A DNA stretch of 40,133 bases from Acrocarpospora phusangensis. GTDB taxonomy: Bacteria > Actinomycetota > Actinomycetes > Streptosporangiales > Streptosporangiaceae. Positions 7,908 through 16,456 of the stretch are shown here, piece after piece (position 1 is the stretch's first letter; the number at the start of each line of letters is the position of its first letter). The stretch spans positions 1 through 40,133 of the forward strand of contig NZ_BOOA01000071.1 in the NCBI RefSeq assembly GCF_016862995.1. The letters run 5' to 3'. The position numbers and the translations under genes were made by a program. The notes below the pieces were generated by a model that saw only the letters and a list, made by a program, of their open reading frames with translations, was not told the DNA's origin and made no database searches.

Positions 7908-8921
7908 GTGGTTGACGACCGGAAGCTGGCGGTGCTGCGCGCCATCGTCGAGGACTATGTGTCCACCAACGAGCCGGTCGGCTCGAAGGCGCTGGCCGAT
8001 CGCCACAACCTGGGCGTTTCGCCGGCCACCATCCGCAACGACATGGCCGCCCTGGAAGAGCAGGGCTACATCCAGCAGCCGCACACGAGCGCCGGGCGGG
8101 TGCCCACCGACAAGGGCTACCGCCTGTTCGTGGACCGGCTGTCCCAGGTGAAACCGCTCACCGGGGCCGAGCGCCGGGCGATCGAGACCTTCCTCGCCGG
8201 CGCCATCGACCTGGACGAGATCGTGACCCGCACGGTCCGGCTGCTGGCGCAGCTGACCAGGCAGGTCGCGGTGGTCCAGTATCCCTCCCTGACCAGGTCC
8301 ACGGTCCGGCACGTGGAGATCGTGCCGCTGTCCGAGCGCCGGGTCATGCTGGTCCTGATCACCAACACCGGCCGGGTCGAGCAGCGGGTGGTGGAACTGC
8401 CCGACGCGATCGGCGACGACCGGGTCGCCCACCTGCGAGCGGTGCTCAACGCCTCGCTGGACGGCTGCGGCCTGTCGAACGTGCCGGACAGGGTGGCCGA
8501 TCTGCCCGACCGGCTGGCCGCCGAGGACCGCCCGGTCGCGGCGACACTGCTGTCGGTGATCCTCGAGTCGCTGGTCGAGCGGCACGAGGAAAAGATCGTC
8601 TTCGCCGGGGCGGCCAACCTCGCGGCGGCCGACTTCAGTGTCGGCCTCCGCGACGTGCTGGAGGCCCTGGAGGAACAGGTCGTGCTGATGCGCCTGCTGG
8701 GCGAGACCGGCGACCTGTCCGAGCTGACCGTCCGGATCGGCTCGGAGAATCCGTACACCGGACTGCGCGGCACCTCGTTCGTCGCCGCGGGCTACGGTGC
8801 GGGCGACAAGGAACTGGCCCGGCTCGGAGTGCTGGGCCCGACGCGAATGGACTATCCGGTGACGATGGGTGCGGTGCGCGCCGTGGCGCGTTACGTCGGC
8901 CAGATCCTGGCGGGGTCATAA
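7908..8921 (+). CDS. hrcA: Heat-inducible transcriptional repressor HrcA
   Basis: A 337-residue HrcA. It represses class I heat-shock genes by binding CIRCE and depends on GroEL folding for activity. The N-terminal winged-helix DNA-binding domain (about 5-75) carries the recognition segment [17 protein letters not shown] and [12 protein letters not shown]; the GAF-like dimerisation domain follows. GTG 7908 is chosen because it gives the family start [15 protein letters not shown] and has GGGAGGTG 5-6 nt upstream. The frame is open earlier but would run through the CIRCE element. It directly abuts dnaJ (TAA then GTG with no gap), so the two are surely co-transcribed and probably translationally coupled. 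Confidence 0.97.
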   Translation: MVDDRKLAVLRAIVEDYVSTNEPVGSKALADRHNLGVSPATIRNDMAALEEQGYIQQPHTSAGRVPTDKGYRLFVDRLSQVKPLTGAERRAIETFLAGAIDLDEIVTRTVRLLAQLTRQVAVVQYPSLTRSTVRHVEIVPLSERRVMLVLITNTGRVEQRVVELPDAIGDDRVAHLRAVLNASLDGCGLSNVPDRVADLPDRLAAEDRPVAATLLSVILESLVERHEEKIVFAGAANLAAADFSVGLRDVLEALEEQVVLMRLLGETGDLSELTVRIGSENPYTGLRGTSFVAAGYGAGDKELARLGVLGPTRMDYPVTMGAVRAVARYVGQILAGS

Positions 8922-10052
8922 GTGGCCAAGGACTACTACGCGACCCTCGGGGTGCGCCGGGACGCCAGTCAGGACGAGATCAAGAAGGCTTACCGGCGGC
9001 TCGCGCGCGAGCTCCATCCGGACGTCAACCCCGATCCGCAGACCCAGGAGCGGTTCAAGGAGATCACCCAGGCCTACGAGGTCCTGTCCGATCCCCAGAA
9101 GCGCCAGATGCACGACCTGGGCGGCGACCCCTTCGGCGGCGCCGGGGGCGGAGCCGGCGGCTTCGGCCAGGGCTTCCCCTTCAGCGACATCATGGACGCC
9201 TTCTTCGGCACGGCGTCCGCCTCCCGGGGTCCCCGTTCCCGGGCCCGGCGCGGGCGCAACGCCACGATCCGGGTCGAGCTCGACCTGGCCGAGTCCGGCT
9301 TCGGCACCACCCGCGAGCTGGTGGTCGACACCGCCGTGCTCTGCGAGGTCTGCCAGGGCTCCGGCGCGGCCGCCGGGACGCATCCCGACACGTGTGACAT
9401 GTGCCACGGCCGGGGCGAGGTGTCGCAGGTCACCCGCTCGTTCCTGGGCCAGGTCATGACCTCGCGCCCGTGCCCCCAGTGCGGCGGGTACGGCAGCGTG
9501 ATCCGGCACCCGTGCCAGGAGTGCTCGGGCGACGGGCGAGTGCGCACGCGCCGTACGATCAAGGTCAGGATTCCGGCGGGTGTGGAGGACGGAACCCACA
9601 TCCAGCTGGCCGGAGAGGGCGAGATCGGGCCCGGCGGCGGCCCGCCCGGAGACCTGTTCCTGGAGATCGTGGAACGGCCGCACGCCATATTCGAACGGCG
9701 CGGCGACGACCTGCACTGCACGGTGCAGATCCCGATGACCGCCGCCGCGCTGGGCACCTCCCTCACCATGGAGACCCTGGACGGCTCCGAGGAGATCGAC
9801 GTCCGCCCCGGCACCCAGTCCGGCCAGGTCATCCCGCTGTACGGCCGGGGCGTGCAGCGCCTCAACGAGACTGGCAGGGGCGACCTGCTGATCCACGTCA
9901 ACGTGGAGACCCCGCTCAAGCTGGACGCCCAGCAGGAGGAACTCCTCAGGGAGCTGGCCCGGCTCCGCAACGAGGAGCGCCCGCCGGGCAAGTTCACCCC
10001 CGGCCAGCAGGGCTTCTTCTCCCGCCTCAAGGACGCCTTCAACGGCCGCTGA
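8922..10052 (+). CDS. dnaJ: Chaperone protein DnaJ (HSP40, second actinobacterial type)
   Basis: A 376-residue type I J-protein that stimulates DnaK ATPase and delivers clients. The J domain covers 1-70 with HPD at 32-34. A Gly/Phe region spans about 67-98. Four CxxCxGxG zinc modules lie at 141-148, 158-165, 184-191 and 198-205, and the C-terminal substrate domains run to about 345. The GTG start immediately follows the hrcA stop. Its place behind hrcA, away from dnaK-grpE, matches the dnaJ2 copy of actinomycetes, which normally have a second dnaJ with dnaK. The last 30 residues ([12 protein letters not shown]) match the usual end. Expected to be under CIRCE control with hrcA. Confidence 0.96.
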   Translation: MAKDYYATLGVRRDASQDEIKKAYRRLARELHPDVNPDPQTQERFKEITQAYEVLSDPQKRQMHDLGGDPFGGAGGGAGGFGQGFPFSDIMDAFFGTASASRGPRSRARRGRNATIRVELDLAESGFGTTRELVVDTAVLCEVCQGSGAAAGTHPDTCDMCHGRGEVSQVTRSFLGQVMTSRPCPQCGGYGSVIRHPCQECSGDGRVRTRRTIKVRIPAGVEDGTHIQLAGEGEIGPGGGPPGDLFLEIVERPHAIFERRGDDLHCTVQIPMTAAALGTSLTMETLDGSEEIDVRPGTQSGQVIPLYGRGVQRLNETGRGDLLIHVNVETPLKLDAQQEELLRELARLRNEERPPGKFTPGQQGFFSRLKDAFNGR

Positions 10053-10094
10053 CGGCCGGAGAAAGCCGCAGAAAGCCGACGGGCCGGGCTCCCT

Positions 10095-10345
10095 CCAGAG
10101 CCTGGCCCCCGGGGGCAACCGCGCCAGGTCCTCCGGGCCGGTGGCCGCCCCGGCCCTTGTGGCCCCTTCCGCGCGGAAGGTAGCAGCTGGGCCTGGGCCT
10201 GGTCCTCGAACGAGCCGGGCTTGAACGGCGTGACCAGGATCGCGGCCACGTCGCCGCCGTGGCGGCCGCCACGGCTGCCCGGTGTGTTCGTGGGCTTCGG
10301 CGCTCAGCCGCGAGATGTCCATGCGGCGCGCCGCCGGGGCCCTCA
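10095..10345 (-). pseudogene. Decayed coding remnant including a ureF-like fragment
   Basis: The 326-nt gap before rsmE has no intact gene. On the minus strand, about 10200-10117 contains 27 nt identical to an internal part of ureF in this window (near 21046-21072, encoding GPEDLAR). Looser similarity extends to roughly 60 nt. Further left in reading order, a short frame reads GGDVAAILVTPFKPGSFEDQ, which resembles a class III aminotransferase segment. Frames shift between these parts, so this looks like fused gene debris. Low certainty for the aminotransferase link. Confidence 0.35.
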
Positions 10346-10378
10346 TGACATTCGTCCGCCTGTGATTGGGTGATCCAT

Positions 10379-11104
10379 ATGACCGTCCCCGTCTTCCTCG
10401 GCGACCCCGGCGCCGGCGCGCGGATCCTGCTCGACGGCCCGGAGGGACGGCACGCGGCGGCGGTACGGCGACTGCGCGCCGGAGAACGCCTGGATCTCAC
10501 CGACGGCGCCGGCCGGGTGGCCGAGTGCGAGGTCCGCGAGGCGTTCAAGGACGCCCTGGAGCTGACCGTGCTGAACCGCTACGAGGTGCCCGCGCCGCAG
10601 CCGCGCCTGGTCGTGGTGCAGGGCCTGCCCAAAGGCGACAGAGGCGAACTGGCCGTGGAGACGATGACCGAGGCGGGCGTGGACGTGATCGTCCCGTGGG
10701 CCGCCGCGCGCTGCGTCACCCAGTGGAAGGGCGAACGCGGCGGCAAATCCCTCGGCCGCTGGCGTTCGACCGCCCGCGATGCCGCCAAACAGGCCAGGCG
10801 CTTCCACCTCCCGGAGATCTCCGACCAGGCCACGACGGCCCAGGTGGCCGCCCTGCTCGCCGGCGCCGCCCTCGCCGTCGTCCTGCACGAGGAGGCCACG
10901 GAGCCGCTGAGCCGCCTGGACCTGCCGGAGAAGGGCGACATCGTCCTCGTCGTCGGCCCGGAAGGCGGCATCACCGGGGACGAGATCACCAAATTCCAGG
11001 CGTCCGGCGCGATCCCGGCCCTCCTCGGACCCACCGTGCTCCGCACCTCCACGGCGGGCGTCGCCGCAGCCGCCGTCCTCCTCGCCCGCTCAGGCCGCTG
11101 GTAA
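10379..11104 (+). CDS. rsmE: 16S rRNA (uracil1498-N3)-methyltransferase RsmE
   Basis: A 241-residue SPOUT-class enzyme that methylates U1498 of 16S rRNA in the assembled 30S subunit using SAM. The N-terminal PUA-like domain covers about 1-70 (VFLGDPGAGARILLDGPEGRH). The SPOUT domain shows QGLPKGDRGELAVETMTEAG and the knot motifs VVGPEGGITGDE and LGPTVLRTSTAG near the C-terminus. ATG 10379 fits the family start (T-V-P-V-F); a GTG three codons earlier is possible. No strong ribosome site is seen. rsmE follows dnaJ in many actinomycetes, but here a 326-nt debris-filled gap separates them. The last codons are the first unit of a tandem array running downstream. Confidence 0.95.
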   Translation: MTVPVFLGDPGAGARILLDGPEGRHAAAVRRLRAGERLDLTDGAGRVAECEVREAFKDALELTVLNRYEVPAPQPRLVVVQGLPKGDRGELAVETMTEAGVDVIVPWAAARCVTQWKGERGGKSLGRWRSTARDAAKQARRFHLPEISDQATTAQVAALLAGAALAVVLHEEATEPLSRLDLPEKGDIVLVVGPEGGITGDEITKFQASGAIPALLGPTVLRTSTAGVAAAAVLLARSGRW

Positions 11105-11296
11105 CCGGGCCCGACCGACAAGTCCCAACGGAATGAGGTCGCTGCGGCCGTCCTGCTCGCCGCTCAGGCCGTTGGTACCGGGCCCGACCGACAAGTCCCA
11201 ACGGCGTGAGTCGCTGTGGCCGCCGTCCTCCTTGCCTGCTCGGGCTGCGGGTAACCGGGCCCACCGACAAGTCAGAGCAGAATGAACCCGGTCGCT
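11069..11296 (+). repeat. Tandem repeat array derived from the rsmE 3' end
   Basis: Three imperfect units of about 72-78 nt: 11069-11146, 11147-11218 and 11219-11296. Unit 1 includes the last 11 codons and the stop of rsmE. All share GCCGTCCT...CTC, GTAACCGGGCCC or GTACCGGGCCC, and CCGACAAGTC. Units 2 and 3 carry indels and lie entirely downstream of the stop, so they look like decaying duplications of a gene end. Confidence 0.85.
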
Positions 11297-11361
11297 CTTG
11301 GCGCCGGTGCGATGCGCACTGGTCACCCGCGTTGACGGCGCCGGACAGCGGCGGGAAGCGG
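11289..11361 (+). repeat. Dispersed intergenic repeat, copy D
   Basis: The reference copy of the family. It starts near CCGGTCG, contains TTGGCGCCGG, and carries the core GCGTTGACGGCGCCGGA (11329-11345), followed by CAGCGGCGGGAAGC. It lies between the rsmE-derived tandem array and the 3' end of the convergent membrane-protein gene. Confidence 0.7.
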
Positions 11362-11388
11362 CGACCTGGGGTCATTCCCGTAGACGCG

Positions 11389-12075
11389 CTAGGAAGCCGA
11401 CGGCGTCAGGGCGGCTCCTGAGGATTCCGTGGCCGGGCCGCTGCTGGTCACCGGGCTCGGGGTGGCCGAGCATCCGTCTCCCGTGCAGCCGGACGGCGTC
11501 GGGCTCGGCGACGGCTGGGTCGGCGCCTCCGTCGGGGTCGGCTTCGGAGTGGGGGCGGTCGCCGACGGCGTCTCCTCCGGTGGGCAGTCCTCGTCGCCGG
11601 TGGGCTCGACCACGGTCGGCGTCGCCAGGGGGGACGCGCACGGGTCGGGCGTGGGCGCCGCGCTGGGCGGCGACGGCGGAGCGGTCTGGGTGGACTCCGC
11701 GGACACCTCGGGCGGGGTGGTGGGCGAGGCCGGGAGGATCGTGAGCGGGGCCGTGGGCGGCGGCGGAGGCGGCTGGTTGGTGGCGCCGATCTCGGGAAGC
11801 TGGCCGGTCTCGTTGCCGGTGGTCAGGCCGATGTCGGTGCCCACGCGGTCGCGAAGCCCGGGGACGACCATGACGACGGTGCCCGCCACCAGGGCGGCCG
11901 CGGCGATAGAGGCGCCGATCCGCCACCAGAACAGGTTGCGCAGACCGGCGAAACCGCGGTTCTCGATGCGCTGCCTGATGATCTCCAGGCCTTCGGGAGA
12001 CGGCACGACCGAGTCCGCCTCCGCGCGCATGGCACGGCGGAGCAGATCGCCGTACTCGTCGGGGGGGATGGTCAT
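11389..12075 (-). CDS. Single-TM protein encoded with the sigma factor (possible anti-sigma factor)
   Basis: Encodes 228 residues: a charged cytoplasmic N-terminus (1-50, with a GLEIIRQRIENRG helix), TM at about 52-72, and a long extracytoplasmic tail rich in Pro, Thr and Ser. Two or three Cys near the end could pair. Its start overlaps the stop of the upstream sigma factor gene by ATGA, which implies translational coupling and a 1:1 functional link. No zinc anti-sigma motif (HxxxCxxC) is visible, so if it is an anti-sigma factor it is not the ZAS type. The family is not recognised by name; its role is inferred from position and topology. The tail may be cell-wall spanning. Confidence 0.7.
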   Translation of the reverse strand: MTIPPDEYGDLLRRAMRAEADSVVPSPEGLEIIRQRIENRGFAGLRNLFWWRIGASIAAAALVAGTVVMVVPGLRDRVGTDIGLTTGNETGQLPEIGATNQPPPPPPTAPLTILPASPTTPPEVSAESTQTAPPSPPSAAPTPDPCASPLATPTVVEPTGDEDCPPEETPSATAPTPKPTPTEAPTQPSPSPTPSGCTGDGCSATPSPVTSSGPATESSGAALTPSAS

Positions 12076-12677
12076 GAGAACTTCTCCAGTACCTGCCGTA
12101 ATGCGGCCATGCCGCGCGCCGTGTGACTCTTCACCGCGCCCTTGCTGATGCCCATCGCGTTGGCGATGTCGGCCTCGGAGAGGTCGCCGTAGTACCGCAG
12201 CACCAGGGCTTCACGCTGCCGGGTGGGCAGCCCGCGTAAGGCCTCGATGACCGCGGAGCGTTCGAGCTCGCCGATCGCGCCGTTCTCCGCGCTCGGCGCG
12301 TCGGGCAGGCCCTTCGGGGCGTACTTCTCGACGACGGCGCGATGACGCAGCACGGAGCGCGATCGGTTGACGACCGACTGGCGCAGGTAAGCGAGTGCCT
12401 TGTCGGGGTCACGCAGTCTGCGCCAGGCGCCGTGAATGGCGACGAACGCGTCCTGGACGACCTCCTCGGCGCTGGCCACATCGCGGACCAGCAACACTGC
12501 GAGACGCACAAGTGACCGATAGTGCGCGCTGTAGAGCGCCGTTACGGCCATGTCGGCATCCCACCCGACGGGCACCGCTCCCAGCGACCTTTCGGCCACG
12601 AGGGTCTCGGTGGTCACATCAGTAGGACGCTCGTCCTTGCCCGAGGGTTTACGCTCTTCCGAATCATTAGGGGGCAT
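12072..12677 (-). CDS. ECF-type sigma-70 factor (SigE-like family)
   Basis: A 201-residue group IV sigma factor that would redirect RNA polymerase. After a polar N-terminal extension (about 1-38), region 2 covers about 45-110 (ALYSAHYRSLVRLAVLLVRDVASAEEVVQDAF, then the LAYLRQSVVNRSRS helix). Region 4 covers about 135-195 (LRGLPTRQREALVLRYYGDLSEADIANAMGISKGAVKSH), with an intact helix-turn-helix. The pattern is that of the small actinobacterial SigE family. The ATG at 12677 is the furthest start; an internal start near residue 40 is possible because the extension is unusual. It overlaps the membrane-protein gene by 4 nt and diverges from the HIT gene. Its signal and regulon are unknown. Confidence 0.88.
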   Translation of the reverse strand: MPPNDSEERKPSGKDERPTDVTTETLVAERSLGAVPVGWDADMAVTALYSAHYRSLVRLAVLLVRDVASAEEVVQDAFVAIHGAWRRLRDPDKALAYLRQSVVNRSRSVLRHRAVVEKYAPKGLPDAPSAENGAIGELERSAVIEALRGLPTRQREALVLRYYGDLSEADIANAMGISKGAVKSHTARGMAALRQVLEKFS

Positions 12678-12807
12678 GGCCCAGTTGTGTCCTCGCCCGA
12701 CACGGGGGTTTAGTTGACGGTGCAGTGTCGCACATAAACCCTATCCGGGCGGATCTTTCCGCGGGACCACCACGGGATTACCGATTGGCAACGCTAGGCT
12801 TCCCCGT

Positions 12808-13146
12808 GTGAGCGATTGCCTGTTCTGCAAGATAGTGGCCGGAGAGATCCCCGCCACGGTCGTCCATGAGAACGCGACCACGCTGGCATTCCGGGACATC
12901 AATCCGCACGCCCCGGTGCACGTTCTGGTCATCCCGAAAGAGCACGTCGAGGACTCGGCCGCGCTGGCCGAGGCCGGCCTGGCCAACGACGTGCTGCTCG
13001 CCGCGGCGGCCGTGGCCGCCAAGGAGGGCATCTCAGAGTCCGGATATCGTGTGACATTCAACACCGGCGAGGACGCCGGGCGGACGGTTTTCCACGCGCA
13101 CGCGCACGTGCTCGGCGGCACCGGCCTCAGCCTGCGCCTCGGCTAG
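12808..13146 (+). CDS. HIT family nucleotide-binding protein (HINT-like)
   Basis: A 112-residue histidine-triad protein, likely a purine nucleoside phosphoramidase of the HINT branch acting in the cytosol. It has the N-terminal zinc-type motif CLFCKIVAGEIP with C4 and C7, and the catalytic triad segment FHAHAHVLGG near the C-terminus. The GTG start lies 7 nt after TAGGCT (12795-12800), which could be a -10 hexamer giving a nearly leaderless mRNA. TAGG could instead act as a weak ribosome site. It heads the rightward run HIT-phoH-ybeY, the usual actinobacterial order. Length is typical. Confidence 0.93.
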   Translation: MSDCLFCKIVAGEIPATVVHENATTLAFRDINPHAPVHVLVIPKEHVEDSAALAEAGLANDVLLAAAAVAAKEGISESGYRVTFNTGEDAGRTVFHAHAHVLGGTGLSLRLG

Positions 13147-13161
13147 CATTGGTGAGAAATT

Positions 13162-13191
13162 AGGGAGGCGAGCAGGCCGCAACGGCCGCCC
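13162..13191 (+). promoter_or_regulatory. phoH ribosome site separated from ATG by a hairpin
   Basis: AGGGAGG (13162-13168) lies 23 nt before the phoH ATG, too far for normal initiation. Between them is GGCCG-CAA-CGGCC (13175-13187). If this folds, the remaining spacing is 6 + 4 nt, which is near optimal. No start codon closer to the ribosome site was found in frame. Confidence 0.45.
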
Positions 13192-14211
13192 ATGTCCGAG
13201 ACGCGCGACACACAGAAGACCCACGCCAAAGTGGTCATCCCCGATGAGCACGCGATGATCAGCATTCTGGGCTCCCGAGACGAGCTGCTGAGAGTCATCG
13301 AGAAGTCGTTCCGGGCAGACATCCACGTGCGGGGCAACGAGATCACCATCACCGGCCCCCCGGACGAGAGCGGCATCGTGGTCCGCCTCTTCGAGGAGCT
13401 GGTCGAGCTGGGCCGGTCCGGCGCCGAACTCACCCCCGACTCCGTCGAGCGCAGCATCGCCATGCTCCGGATGAGCTCCGGCAAGCCCGCCGAAGTGCTG
13501 TCGATGGACATCATCTCCGCGCGCGGCCGCACGATCCGGCCGAAGACCGTGAACCAGAAGCGGTATGTGGACATGATCGACCGGCACACCATCGTGTTCG
13601 GGATCGGGCCCGCCGGAACCGGCAAGACGTACCTGGCGATGGCCAAGGCCGTGAAGGCGCTGCAGGAGAAGAAGGTCAACCGGATCATCCTGACCCGGCC
13701 CGCCGTGGAGGCGGGGGAACGGCTCGGCTTCCTGCCCGGCACGCTGTACGAGAAGATCGACCCCTATCTGCGCCCGCTGTACGACGCGCTCCACGACATG
13801 CTCGACCCCGACTCCATCCCCCGGCTGATGACCGCGGGGACGATCGAGGTGGCGCCGCTGGCGTACATGCGCGGGCGGACGCTCAATGACGCTTTCATCA
13901 TTCTGGACGAGGCGCAGAACACCTCGCCGGAGCAGATGAAGATGTTCCTCACCCGCCTGGGGTTCAACTCCAAGATCGTGGTGACCGGCGACGTGACCCA
14001 GATCGACCTGCCCGGCGGGCAGGACAGCGGCCTCAAGGTCGTCCAGCACATCCTGGACGGCATCCCCGACATCCACTTCAGCAGGTTGACCAGCGCTGAC
14101 GTGGTCCGGCACAAGCTGGTCAGCGAGATCGTGGACGCATACGGCAAGTACGACGCGGCGATGGCCTCCGACCCGCGTTCCACCGGCAACCGATCGAGGG
14201 GCCGGCGATGA
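13192..14211 (+). CDS. phoH: PhoH-like P-loop ATPase
   Basis: A 339-residue PhoH family ATPase, a cytosolic P-loop protein linked to RNA metabolism and usually encoded with ybeY. Walker A is GPAGTGKT (139-146) and Walker B IILDEAQN (236-243). [10 protein letters not shown] near 265 is the conserved sensor segment. The N-terminal 100 residues form the KH-like part seen in this family ([12 protein letters not shown]). The stop overlaps the ybeY start by 4 nt (ATGA). Translation initiation may depend on a hairpin between the ribosome site and ATG. Length and order match the mycobacterial phoH-ybeY-CBS-era neighbourhood. Confidence 0.95.
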   Translation: MSETRDTQKTHAKVVIPDEHAMISILGSRDELLRVIEKSFRADIHVRGNEITITGPPDESGIVVRLFEELVELGRSGAELTPDSVERSIAMLRMSSGKPAEVLSMDIISARGRTIRPKTVNQKRYVDMIDRHTIVFGIGPAGTGKTYLAMAKAVKALQEKKVNRIILTRPAVEAGERLGFLPGTLYEKIDPYLRPLYDALHDMLDPDSIPRLMTAGTIEVAPLAYMRGRTLNDAFIILDEAQNTSPEQMKMFLTRLGFNSKIVVTGDVTQIDLPGGQDSGLKVVQHILDGIPDIHFSRLTSADVVRHKLVSEIVDAYGKYDAAMASDPRSTGNRSRGRR

Positions 14212-14678
14212 GCATCGAGGTCGCCAACGAGTCCGGCGCCGAGATCGACGAGGGCACGCTGGTCGCGCTCGCGGGTCACGTGCTGGGCCGGATGGGCATC
14301 AACCCGCTGGCCGAACTGTCCATCCTGGTGGTGGACGAGGCCGCGATGACGGCGCTGCACGAGCAGTGGATGGGCGAGCCGGGGCCGACCGACGTGCTGG
14401 CCTTCCCGATGGACGAGCTCCGCCCGCACCAGGCCAAGTCCGAGGAGAGCACGCCCGACCCGGCGCTCCTGGGCGACGTCGTGCTCTGTCCCGCCGTGGC
14501 CGCCAAGCAGGCCGCCGAGGCCGGGCACAGCGCGCAGGCCGAGCTGGAGATGCTCTGCACCCATGGCATTCTGCACCTGCTGGGCTACGATCACGCCGAG
14601 CCCGAGGAGCACGCCGAGATGTTCGGCCTCCAGGGCGAGCTGCTCGAATCGTGGCGGGAGGTGCGCCCGAAGCCGTGA
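14208..14678 (+). CDS. ybeY: Endoribonuclease YbeY
   Basis: A 156-residue zinc-dependent endoribonuclease for 16S rRNA 3' maturation and ribosome quality control. The metal motif H-G-x-L-H-L-x-G-Y-D-H is complete at H119, H123 and H129 ([11 protein letters not shown]). The typical [10 protein letters not shown] segment is at 61-70 and LGDVVLCP at 88-95. It overlaps phoH by 4 nt and the CNNM gene start (GTGA) by 4 nt, a tightly coupled three-gene cassette. No abnormality is visible. Confidence 0.96.
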   Translation: MSIEVANESGAEIDEGTLVALAGHVLGRMGINPLAELSILVVDEAAMTALHEQWMGEPGPTDVLAFPMDELRPHQAKSEESTPDPALLGDVVLCPAVAAKQAAEAGHSAQAELEMLCTHGILHLLGYDHAEPEEHAEMFGLQGELLESWREVRPKP

Positions 14679-15952
14679 CTAACGGCTGGTTGTTCTCGGC
14701 CGTCGCGCTCATCGTGACCGGCGGCCTGCTGGCGAGCGCGGAGACCGCGCTGACGCGCATCTCGCGCGTGCGCGCCGAGGAGTTCGTCAAGGAGGGCCGC
14801 CGCGGAGCGCGGCGGCTGCAGGCGATCGTGGCGGATCCGCCGCGGTACCTGAACCTGCTCCTGCTGCTGCGGCTCAGCTGCGAGCTGGCCGCCACCGTGA
14901 TCGCGACGCTGCTGTTCATCGACTGGCTCGGCGACACCGGCCAGGCGTACGCGGTGGCCGCGGCCGTCATGATCCTGGTCAGCTACGTGATCGTCGGCGT
15001 CTCGCCGCGCACCCTCGGCCGTCAGCACGCCGAGCCCGTCGCGCTGGCCAGCGCCCCCATCGTGTACGGTCTGACCCGCATCTTCGGCCCCCTCCCCAAG
15101 CTGCTGATCCTGCTGGGGAACGCGCTCACCCCCGGCAAGGGCTTCCGCGAGGGCCCGTTCACCTCCGAGGCCGAGCTGCGCGACCTGGTCGACCTGGCCG
15201 AGGAGCGCCGCGTCATCGAGCCCGACGAGCGCGAGATGATCCACTCGGTCTTCGAGCTCGGCGACACCCTGGTCCGCGAGGTCATGGTCCCCCGTACGGA
15301 CATGGTCTTCATCGAGCGGAACAAGACGCTGGCGCAGGCGCTGTCGCTGGCGCTGCGGAGCGGGTTCTCCCGGGTCCCGGTGACCGGCGAGAACGAGGAC
15401 GACGTGGTCGGCATCGCGTACCTCAAGGACATCGTGCTGCGCATGCAGGACACCGGCGAGACCGACATCCGCATCGACGAGCTGATGCGCCCGGCCACGT
15501 ACGTCCCGGAGAGCAAGCCCATCGACGAACTCCTGCGCGAGATGCAGGCCCGCCAGATCCACCTGGCCATCGTCATCGACGAGTACGGCGGCACCGCCGG
15601 CCTGGTCACCATCGAGGACGTGATCGAGGAGATCGTCGGGGAGATCGCCGACGAGTACGACCAGGAGGCCCCCCGGGTGGAGTGGCTGGACGAGGGCGCC
15701 GCCCGCGTCACCGCCCGGCTGTCCGTGGACGAACTGGCCGAGATGTTCGACACCGAGATCGAGGTCGAGGACGTCGACACCGTCGGCGGCCTGCTCGCCC
15801 ACGCCCTCGGCCGCGTCCCCATCGCCGGCTCGGAGGCCCTCGTGGACGGCCTGCGCCTGACCGCGGAGAACCTCGCCGGCCGCCGCAACCGCATCAGCAC
15901 CGTCGTGGTCCGCCGCATGACCGAGGACGAGCCGATGAGCGTCGCGAGCTGA
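14675..15952 (+). CDS. CNNM/CBS-domain membrane protein (hemolysin C/CorC family)
   Basis: A 425-residue integral membrane protein of the CNNM (DUF21) family, likely a Mg2+/Co2+ transporter or regulator. The N-terminal DUF21 membrane domain (about 1-185) starts [24 protein letters not shown]. Two CBS domains follow (about 205-335; motifs [14 protein letters not shown] and [24 protein letters not shown]). The CorC_HlyC domain closes the protein (about 345-420). GTG 14675 is chosen because it overlaps the ybeY stop and yields the membrane-start sequence; the frame is open upstream only as a shadow of ybeY. In mycobacteria the next genes are a cytidine-deaminase-like protein and era; here 1.4 kb intervenes. 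Confidence 0.93.
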   Translation: MTNGWLFSAVALIVTGGLLASAETALTRISRVRAEEFVKEGRRGARRLQAIVADPPRYLNLLLLLRLSCELAATVIATLLFIDWLGDTGQAYAVAAAVMILVSYVIVGVSPRTLGRQHAEPVALASAPIVYGLTRIFGPLPKLLILLGNALTPGKGFREGPFTSEAELRDLVDLAEERRVIEPDEREMIHSVFELGDTLVREVMVPRTDMVFIERNKTLAQALSLALRSGFSRVPVTGENEDDVVGIAYLKDIVLRMQDTGETDIRIDELMRPATYVPESKPIDELLREMQARQIHLAIVIDEYGGTAGLVTIEDVIEEIVGEIADEYDQEAPRVEWLDEGAARVTARLSVDELAEMFDTEIEVEDVDTVGGLLAHALGRVPIAGSEALVDGLRLTAENLAGRRNRISTVVVRRMTEDEPMSVAS

Positions 15953-15983
15953 CCAGGAGGCTGGTCAAAAGGCGGATTGCTGG

Positions 15984-16397
15984 TCAGAAGCCTGATCGCC
16001 GGCCGCGGACCGGGATGACGCGGCGCGGCTGGCCGGGGTGGCCGGACTCGTCGAAGAGCAGCCACTCGGTGATCGCGATGTGGAAGACACGCTCGCCCGG
16101 GGCCAGGTGCACCGGGTCGGGGGAGTCGGTCTCGGTGGCGGTGCCGGCGAAGGTGGCGCCCCGGCCGCGGGCGGCGAGGATGGCCCCGGCGGCGCGGGGG
16201 TCCTGGCGGAGGTTGCGCGCGTGCATGCGGTCCTCGTGCGCGACGAAGTGCAGCCGGTCCGGGGCGAAGGTGGCGTGGAACGTGAGTGTGCACAACGTCG
16301 GGGAGCCGTCGGCGTCCAGGGTGGACAGTTGCATGAGCCGGCAGGTTGAGACATGTTCTATGAGGAGCCGCCGGTTGAGCGCGAGTTCGCTGATCAC
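15984..16397 (-). CDS. PNPOx-like flavin/F420-dependent oxidoreductase family protein
   Basis: A 137-residue split-barrel protein of the pyridoxamine 5'-phosphate oxidase-like superfamily, whose members bind FMN, F420 or heme. Supporting features are CRLMQLSTLDADGSPTLCTLTF (about 19-40), the second strand LHFVAHEDRMHARNLRQDPRA, and the barrel strand GATFAGTATE. The ligand cannot be chosen from sequence alone. It reads against its neighbours inside the conserved CNNM-era run and ends 31 nt from the CNNM stop, so it seems an insertion. Upstream lie a three-fold 11-bp-spaced repeat and a long hairpin. Length is typical for a minimal member. Confidence 0.8.
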   Translation of the reverse strand: MISELALNRRLLIEHVSTCRLMQLSTLDADGSPTLCTLTFHATFAPDRLHFVAHEDRMHARNLRQDPRAAGAILAARGRGATFAGTATETDSPDPVHLAPGERVFHIAITEWLLFDESGHPGQPRRVIPVRGRRSGF

Positions 16398-16456
16398 GCG
16401 ATCAGGGTGACGCGGGCCGGTTGGATGCCCCTTGCACGCATTCCCGGCATATCTCG

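Noticed and set aside
8916-10346. A 476-codon minus-strand frame opposite dnaJ
   Set aside because: Shadow of dnaJ in most of its length; only its part outside dnaJ (10095-10345) is mentioned, as gene debris.
12713-12740. TTGACG followed by TAAACC as a promoter for the HIT gene
   Set aside because: The -10 match is poor and would leave a leader of about 70 nt with no ribosome site; the TAGGCT near the start fits better.
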